64,000 nt of DNA from Blattamonas nauphoetae (taxonomy: Eukaryota; Preaxostyla; Oxymonadida), in assembly GCA_033064195.1 (NCBI GenBank), contig JARBJD010000039.1:299275-363274 (forward strand), written 5' to 3'. Within the stretch, counting starts at the first letter, position 1. Every line of letters begins with the position of its first letter. The notes under the pieces are model-generated. The model made no database searches, was not told the DNA's origin, and saw nothing but the letters and a program-made list of their open reading frames with translations. Position numbers and translations under genes: made by a program. This document shows, one piece after another, positions 62,830 through 64,000 of the stretch.

Positions 62830-64000
62830 TGAAAAACAAAAATACGTGAAGGTTAGTTCCATTTTACGTTCGTGTAAGTTTCCATAAGACTCTCACCTTG
62901 TGAGGTTCGAAGTCTCTTCGAGACAACCCGATACTCCTTTGGGGATCATTCTATCGTGATCCTACTTAATGACTAACACTGGCGAAGTCCTTGAAGGAAT
63001 AAGCATTGGGTGGGCATGATTTACGGTCACATCTAAGTGAAGCCAACATGAACCCCCGGAGCCAAACTCGAAAGTTCGACCGTCTCCAACACAACCTCCA
63101 AGTAGTTCTACGCATTAATCACAAGGGCACCATTTTGCCTAAGCATCAAGGGAAATTACGTCGAGGTCTCACACTTGAACATTTTGGACCTACTCTTCAT
63201 ATGCGAAATAAAAAAATCCGAAAAAAAATAAATCGGCCTTAATTTTGAAAATTCCCATAAGTCCAGATAATGTTGTCAGATCACTCTAGAAACATGATAA
63301 ATGAACTTGCCGTATCGATATTGACCTTGTTGGTACAATTTTGGGTGGTCACAAAAATAAAGGTCAATTTTTAAAAAATTCATTTTTTTTTATTCTCTAT
63401 GGAGTTACTTCATCAAGTGGTGGACTTTTCAAAAATGAAAATCAAATTTTGACCCATTGACACCTGTTGACACAGTGACACGAGCATAGTCATTAGTCCG
63501 GAATAATCAATGAGTAGAAAAAATAATCTATTCGTCATTATTCATTTGAGAATCATCGATGGAGTTCTTCTCTGTCTTCCTCCTCATGAGGTTTTCTTTG
63601 CTCTGAACCATTCGTCAAGTCTCGCTTTGTATACTTTATCATCACCAATCACTCGATAGTGAAAAGGAATGTGTACTTTCTTGTGCTCATCAATGAGTTC
63701 ACAATTATGCTTTCTCAGTTCGTTTTCAACAAAAGATTGAGTGTAATGCTTACGCTTCATCTTGTGTGTTCTGACTCCTTTCATCCATTGTGATGGTTTG
63801 ATTCTCCATTCAACTCCTTCATGAAGATATTTCACTACTGACTCTGATGTTTTGTATTCACCAACGAGTTCACAATTCTCACCGTGTGTAGTGACTCAAT
63901 GAATTTTCTTTATTGCAACAGTTATCGAATCTGTGATACATGTTTGATTCAGATGTGGTCTCTGTTCCTTTAATGAAAGCAGGAATGTAAACTCGATAAA
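62830..64000 (-). repeat. Polinton right terminal inverted repeat (cut by window end)
   Basis: The inverse of 47,401-48,571 with few differences. Its inner edge is AAAAATACGTGAAGGTTAGT. It holds the second copy of the arm gene, running off the window on the minus strand (about 63,545-64,000). Confidence 0.85.

Larger units (their letters stand above)
47060..64000 (+). mobile_element. Polinton/Maverick-like element (right end outside window)
   Basis: A self-synthesising-type element: a family-B DNA polymerase, an rve integrase, a packaging-type ATPase and two capsid-like genes between long terminal inverted repeats. The left arm runs from about 47.0-47.15 kb to about 48.57 kb. The right arm runs from about 62.83 kb past 64,000, where it matches 47,401 of the left arm, so roughly 350 bp are missing and the total is about 17.3 kb. 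The two arms look about 97% alike or better by eye, so the element is young. It looks largely whole, with perhaps three or four apparent breaks. The exact left end and target duplication cannot be fixed without the right end. Confidence 0.85.

Noticed and set aside
1-64000. tRNA, rRNA and CRISPR
   Set aside because: No cloverleaf with a proper T-arm, no rRNA core and no regularly spaced direct repeats with unique spacers were seen. The 140-bp array has no unique spacers.

Overview
The window looks like nuclear DNA of a compact, intron-poor but not intron-free protist. Genes lie on both strands with short spacers. Introns are tiny (about 38-60 nt), open with GTTTGY, GTATNT or GTAYGT and close with YAG. 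The gene set (an eIF2-alpha-kinase-like kinase, PHO80-like cyclins, a nitroreductase, very large TmcB-type membrane proteins ending in hemerythrin-like domains, a secreted Ser/Gly-rich beta-helix protein, ARM/HEAT-type proteins) together with a Polinton suggests an anaerobic metamonad. An oxymonad (Preaxostyla) is my best guess, from overall style rather than from any marker gene.

Layout. 1-8.5 kb: partial kinase, nitroreductase, MRH/ATG27-like receptor, coiled-coil protein, PH-domain protein and two tandem cyclin genes. 8.8-9.7 kb: a hAT-like MITE. 9.7-15.9 kb: one 1,617-codon membrane/TPR/hemerythrin gene on the minus strand, split by three small DNA transposons of three different families. 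16.0-19.2 kb: a 3.1-kb element with 9-bp target duplication that carries nine ~140-bp tandem units, each with an intron-like half, and a nested, intact-looking Tc1-type transposon. 19.6-21.6 kb: a third cyclin copy split by a 1.4-kb element with 505-bp arms. 21.8-22.6 kb: an 859-bp element with 4-bp target duplication. 22.8-23.9 kb: an ARM-like gene. 24.1-30.5 kb: a beta-helix surface-protein gene split near its start by a 3.06-kb cargo-bearing element. 30.8-35.3 kb: a second TmcB/hemerythrin gene. 35.6-38.5 kb: an ARM-like gene split by a second copy of the 859-bp element. 38.6-38.9 kb: a mariner-type MITE. 39.0-42.2 kb: a second cargo-bearing element, sharing its ends with the one at 27.4-30.4 kb but carrying different GC-rich cargo. 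42.4-46.1 kb: a large HEAT-like gene. From about 47 kb to past the right edge: a Polinton/Maverick-like element with long inverted repeats.

The strongest signal is a pattern. Six DNA-transposon insertions from six families lie inside host coding sequence (10917, 13513, 13965, 20071, 27384, 36280). In each case, taking out the element and one copy of its target duplication (AT, TAA, the 8-mer GGCATGAC, TA, TGA, ACTT; some read on the minus strand) gives back an open, in-frame host gene. The insertions are therefore very recent, or only on some chromosome copies, or removed at the DNA or RNA level. A second signal is the TIR shell family at 27.4-30.4 and 39.0-42.2 kb, whose two copies share ends and an N-terminal coding piece but hold unrelated GC-rich gene bodies. 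A third is the noncoding array of intron-like units at 16.4-17.6 kb.

All translations and repeat comparisons were done by eye. No database search or alignment was run. Family names rest on remembered motifs, and exon boundaries are predictions.
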